A DNA stretch of 64,000 nt from UBA4717 sp045580165. GTDB lineage: Bacteria; Bacillota; Clostridia; Oscillospirales; CAG-272. The position numbers and the translations under genes are program-made. Below are positions 61,417 through 64,000 of this stretch, piece by piece (within the stretch, counting starts at the first letter, position 1; each line of letters opens with the position of its first letter). The notes under the pieces are model-generated. The model was not told where the DNA came from. It saw only the letters and a list, made by a program, of their open reading frames with translations, and did no database searches. The stretch lies in the NCBI GenBank assembly GCA_045580165.1, contig JAZNNG010000019.1, positions 77,011 to 141,010 of the forward strand, written 5' to 3'.

Positions 61417-63120
61417 ATGAAAAAACATTTGTCTATCCTTTTTGCTGTTTTGTTAGTCGCTCTGCTTATGAGTGTAGTTTGCTCTGCAGACGAGCTTGGC
61501 TACGGTGAGCTTGAGGGCATTGCAATTCAGGACGGGCACATATCCGCTTCGGAAGACTTAATTTCTGCACCTAAGTTTTATTCTCCTTCAGGTGGAGCTG
61601 CAAGGTCAAACACCAAAACGCTCGACGACTACAAGGAAGAAATATTAGATGCGTGGAATACGTATTCGCAAGATTATATTAATATCTCTGATGTCGGAAT
61701 AACAACAAGCGAAGCAGATCTTGCAGAGTTTCAGAGGTTTTATTCTTCCCTTCTCGATGAAAATCCCGAATACTTTTATGTTAACGGCAGTATATCTTAC
61801 AAGTATAATACGAACACAAAAATAATCATTGAAATCAAGCCCAAATACTATTTTGAAGCAACCACTATACCGAGTCTGAAGGAAAAATTTGATTTGTCCG
61901 TCGAAGAAGCTCTATCGTGTATAGACGAGTCTATGTCTGATATCGACAAGATGATAGCACTTCACGACTATATTGTATTAAATGCAGAGTATGATTTAGA
62001 AACCTATGAAACACACAACAACGATCACCCGACCTCCTTCTCTGCTTACGGTGTGCTTGTCGAAAATATCGGTGTGTGCCAGAGTTACACTCTTGCCTAT
62101 TCCCTGCTTTTGGAAAAGGTAGATATTTACGTTGGCACCGTGCGCTCAAAGTCTCTTTCTCATATATGGAACCTTGTTAAAATCGGAAACGATTGGTATC
62201 ACGTCGACGTGACCTGGGATGACCCCACACCCGACAAAAAAGGTCTCGTTTCGTACAAGTATTTTCTCGCATCCGATGCTGAATTCGGCAGCAACGACAA
62301 TCAACACAAAGCAAGCGACTGGGTAAGAGATTATTTCGCAACGTCCGATACATACAAAAATGCTTTCTGGAAAGAATCAAGCTCTCCTCTTGCATATCTC
62401 GACGGTTATTATTACTTTGCCGACGATTTCAGTGCTCCTGCAAACATTCTCCGTTCAAAGCTCTCGGAGCCGGAGAACTTCGAGCAGGTACGCAGTTTAT
62501 CGGGTCTTTCGTGGAAATATCAAGGTGGTACCGTTTCGGGCGGTCAGTTCCGAGCTGTTCCATTCGCTTTTGACGGAAATCTTTATTATAATACTTCGGA
62601 TTCGATTTATAGATTGTGTCCCGAATTCAATGTTGACGAGCTTGTTTATCAAGCCGACATTGATGACGGATTTATCGTTCCTATAAAAATCAACAAAGCC
62701 GAGCGTAGTGTAAGCTTTTTAAACGTTACTTACAACGGTTCAAAGTACACTTATTCCACTCCTGCCGTGGCAAGCCTTGACGGCGGCCACAACTACACCG
62801 AATCGGTTACTCCTCCCAAAGACACAGAGTACGGTTTCACCGAAAAGATTTGCTCTACTTGCGGTGATTATCACAAGTACGACGTTACAAATCCCCTGAA
62901 ATACTACCCCGGTGATTCTGACGGTGACGGAGAGATAACTGCGATTGATGCAATAGTAATGGCAAGATTTATGGCTGGCTGGAGTAACGTTGCGGATACT
63001 GCACTTGGTTTCAATCTCGACCTTGACGGAGATGAAGAAATGACCTCTCTTGATTTGATCATACTTAAGCGTCATCTTGCAGGCTGGCTCGGTTACGAAA
63101 CAATACCTTTTAACAAATAA
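61417..63120 (+). CDS. Secreted transglutaminase-like protein with dockerin domain
   Basis: 567 residues. Signal peptide MKKHLSILFAVLLVALLMSVVCSADE. The transglutaminase-like (cysteine protease fold) domain carries the triad in VENIGVCQSYTLAYSLL (Cys near 213), SLSHIWNLVKI (His near 247) and WYHVDVTWDDP (Asp near 263). A beta-rich stretch (FYNTSDSIYRL-type) follows, then a HNYTESVTPP ... CSTCGDYH repeat, and a type I dockerin at the C terminus (GDSDGDGEITAIDAIVMARFMAGW; DLDGDEEMTSLDLIILKRHLAGW). The dockerin should bind a cohesin scaffold, none of which is visible here. Substrate unknown. Confidence 0.9.
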   Translation: MKKHLSILFAVLLVALLMSVVCSADELGYGELEGIAIQDGHISASEDLISAPKFYSPSGGAARSNTKTLDDYKEEILDAWNTYSQDYINISDVGITTSEADLAEFQRFYSSLLDENPEYFYVNGSISYKYNTNTKIIIEIKPKYYFEATTIPSLKEKFDLSVEEALSCIDESMSDIDKMIALHDYIVLNAEYDLETYETHNNDHPTSFSAYGVLVENIGVCQSYTLAYSLLLEKVDIYVGTVRSKSLSHIWNLVKIGNDWYHVDVTWDDPTPDKKGLVSYKYFLASDAEFGSNDNQHKASDWVRDYFATSDTYKNAFWKESSSPLAYLDGYYYFADDFSAPANILRSKLSEPENFEQVRSLSGLSWKYQGGTVSGGQFRAVPFAFDGNLYYNTSDSIYRLCPEFNVDELVYQADIDDGFIVPIKINKAERSVSFLNVTYNGSKYTYSTPAVASLDGGHNYTESVTPPKDTEYGFTEKICSTCGDYHKYDVTNPLKYYPGDSDGDGEITAIDAIVMARFMAGWSNVADTALGFNLDLDGDEEMTSLDLIILKRHLAGWLGYETIPFNK

Positions 63121-63124
63121 TCTT

Positions 63125-63157
63125 AAAGAATCGCGGCGTTATCGCCGCGATTCTTTT
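63125..63157 (+). terminator. Terminator of the dockerin transglutaminase gene
   Basis: AAAGAATCGCGGCG with CGCCGCGATTCTTT, four-base loop, followed by a T-rich tract. Confidence 0.93.
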
Positions 63158-63181
63158 GCTTTTTTCAGAAAAACGCATATT

Positions 63182-63880
63182 ATGTTATCAAAGGCGGTGT
63201 TTATTCTGAAATTCAAGATTAAGTTATTTTTACTAATTTGCTCTTTTGCGATTGCGGTGTCGGTAACGCTCGCTTATCTGAACGGTGTTGTAAAGCCTAT
63301 TCTTTGCCGCGAATGCGAGGCTTTTGCCAAAACTATGCTGACCGAGGTAGTATCCGAGGCGCTTGCAGAGGACAAGGCAAGCAAGTATTTCATGGATATG
63401 ATGCAATTAACCTACAACAATGACGGGTACGTAAGCACGTATTCGCTGAATATGCTGAACGCCAACAAGATACGCGCTTTTTTATCAAAGGAGATAATTA
63501 GCAAGGTCAAGGCAAAAAACGCCCTGACGCTCAGTATTAGTGCGGGGACTCTTTCGGGAATTACCTTTTTCTACGGAAAGGGTCCAAAGGTTATTGTTGA
63601 TCTTACCGCCCTTTACGGGATAACCTGCGACCTTACGAGCGAATTTACCGACAGCGGAATCAACCAGACTCTTCACCGTTTGCGTCTTGAATTTTCAGCA
63701 AATACTGCAGTAAAGGAGCCGCTTACGAGTGACGGTATTTATATAAAAACCACCATACCTATAAGTGAGACGGTAATTGTAGGCGACATTCCCGATGCGT
63801 ACACGCTCATACTTCGTGCAGACGAGGATGACGAGAATATGATAAACGATTACGGTGCAAAACTTGATCCCGCTTTTTGA
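63182..63880 (+). CDS. yunB: Sporulation protein YunB
   Basis: 232 residues from ATG 63182. One membrane helix (FLLICSFAIAVSVTLAYL, about 17-34) and a soluble domain with family landmarks VVKPILCRECEAFAKTMLTEVVSEAL, SGINQTLHRLRLEFSAN and IPISETVIVGDIPDAY. In B. subtilis yunB is a sigma-E-dependent sporulation gene of the mother cell. The start is uncertain: ATG 63182 has no good site, a GTG at 63197 is 2 bp from AAAGG, and a possible -10 (TATTAT, 63178-63183) overlaps the ATG. Longer readings run into the upstream terminator. Confidence 0.85.
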   Translation: MLSKAVFILKFKIKLFLLICSFAIAVSVTLAYLNGVVKPILCRECEAFAKTMLTEVVSEALAEDKASKYFMDMMQLTYNNDGYVSTYSLNMLNANKIRAFLSKEIISKVKAKNALTLSISAGTLSGITFFYGKGPKVIVDLTALYGITCDLTSEFTDSGINQTLHRLRLEFSANTAVKEPLTSDGIYIKTTIPISETVIVGDIPDAYTLILRADEDDENMINDYGAKLDPAF

Positions 63881-64000
63881 AAAAAGCTTGGCAAAAACTT
63901 TCAAGCGCGCGTGCAATCTGAAAAACTTCAAAATCTCCACCCATACCCTTGCATTTCATCAAATTTATACCGCTTAAAAAAGCTAAGTCGGGAGGCCAAG
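63881..64000. other. Unassigned right edge
   Basis: 120 bp after yunB. I see no gene, terminator or RNA here with confidence. Confidence 0.4.

Noticed and set aside
1..64000. CRISPR array, prophage, transposase or rRNA operon
   Set aside because: No spaced direct repeats, no integrase, transposase or phage structural genes, and no rRNA segments were seen in the window.

Overview
The window reads as chromosome of a Gram-positive, spore-forming anaerobe of class Clostridia (Bacillota), probably from a gut or fibre-degrading community. The indications are a YunB sporulation protein, AddAB, RicT next to holB, an IspH-S1 fusion, an unlinked str operon, SAM-I and FMN riboswitches with intrinsic terminators, dockerin and SLH surface proteins, and a clostridial-type 2[4Fe-4S] ferredoxin. 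Promoters are near sigma-A consensus, many with a TGn extension of the -10 box. Species and family cannot be fixed from the sequence alone.

Layout. 1-2.9 kb: a truncated secreted SLH/beta-helix protein. 3.1-7.4 kb: a divergent sugar-phosphate cassette, FAD oxidoreductase and glycerol-1-phosphate dehydrogenase (AraM type) on one side, DeoR regulator and HAD-IIA phosphatase on the other. 7.4-18.1 kb: housekeeping genes (membrane zinc-ribbon protein, ssrA tmRNA, smpB, mtaB, lepA, hemW, comF, recD2, metK with a SAM-I riboswitch). 18.3-21.3 kb: two paired sugar isomerase/epimerase-like genes, a small membrane exporter and ribU behind an FMN riboswitch. 21.3-25.9 kb: str operon rpsL-rpsG-fusA-tuf. 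26-39.8 kb: type IIA topoisomerase B subunit, then suhB, a membrane protein, addB, addA, a GNAT acetyltransferase, rqcH and a membrane protein with a Cys/His tail. 39.8-43.4 kb: a 2-hydroxyacid dehydrogenase divergent from an 853-residue TetM/EF-G-like GTPase fused to a YacP/Rae1-type NYN nuclease. 43.45-44.37 kb: a small AT-rich islet (small acidic protein, XRE regulator with twin operators, gene remnant, 20-bp inverted repeat) beside tRNA-Arg(CCG). 44.4-59.4 kb: M23 endopeptidase, CPBP protease, tadA, pfkA, an M23 pseudoenzyme, holB, ricT, ferredoxin, radical SAM protein, RpiR regulator, a flavoprotein, cmk, plsC and ispH-S1. 59.5-64 kb: a broken dockerin SGNH hydrolase, an intact dockerin transglutaminase-like protein and yunB.

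A recurring theme is translation and ribosome quality control: tmRNA/SmpB, RqcH, LepA, EF-Tu/EF-G and the GTPase-NYN fusion, whose domain composition suggests mRNA cleavage at the ribosomal A site. That fusion is the best candidate here for a little-described system. Others worth attention are the AraM/AraL-like divergon, the internal start inside the IspH-S1 gene, the islet beside the tRNA, and several genes whose coding sequence extends upstream of any normal start codon.
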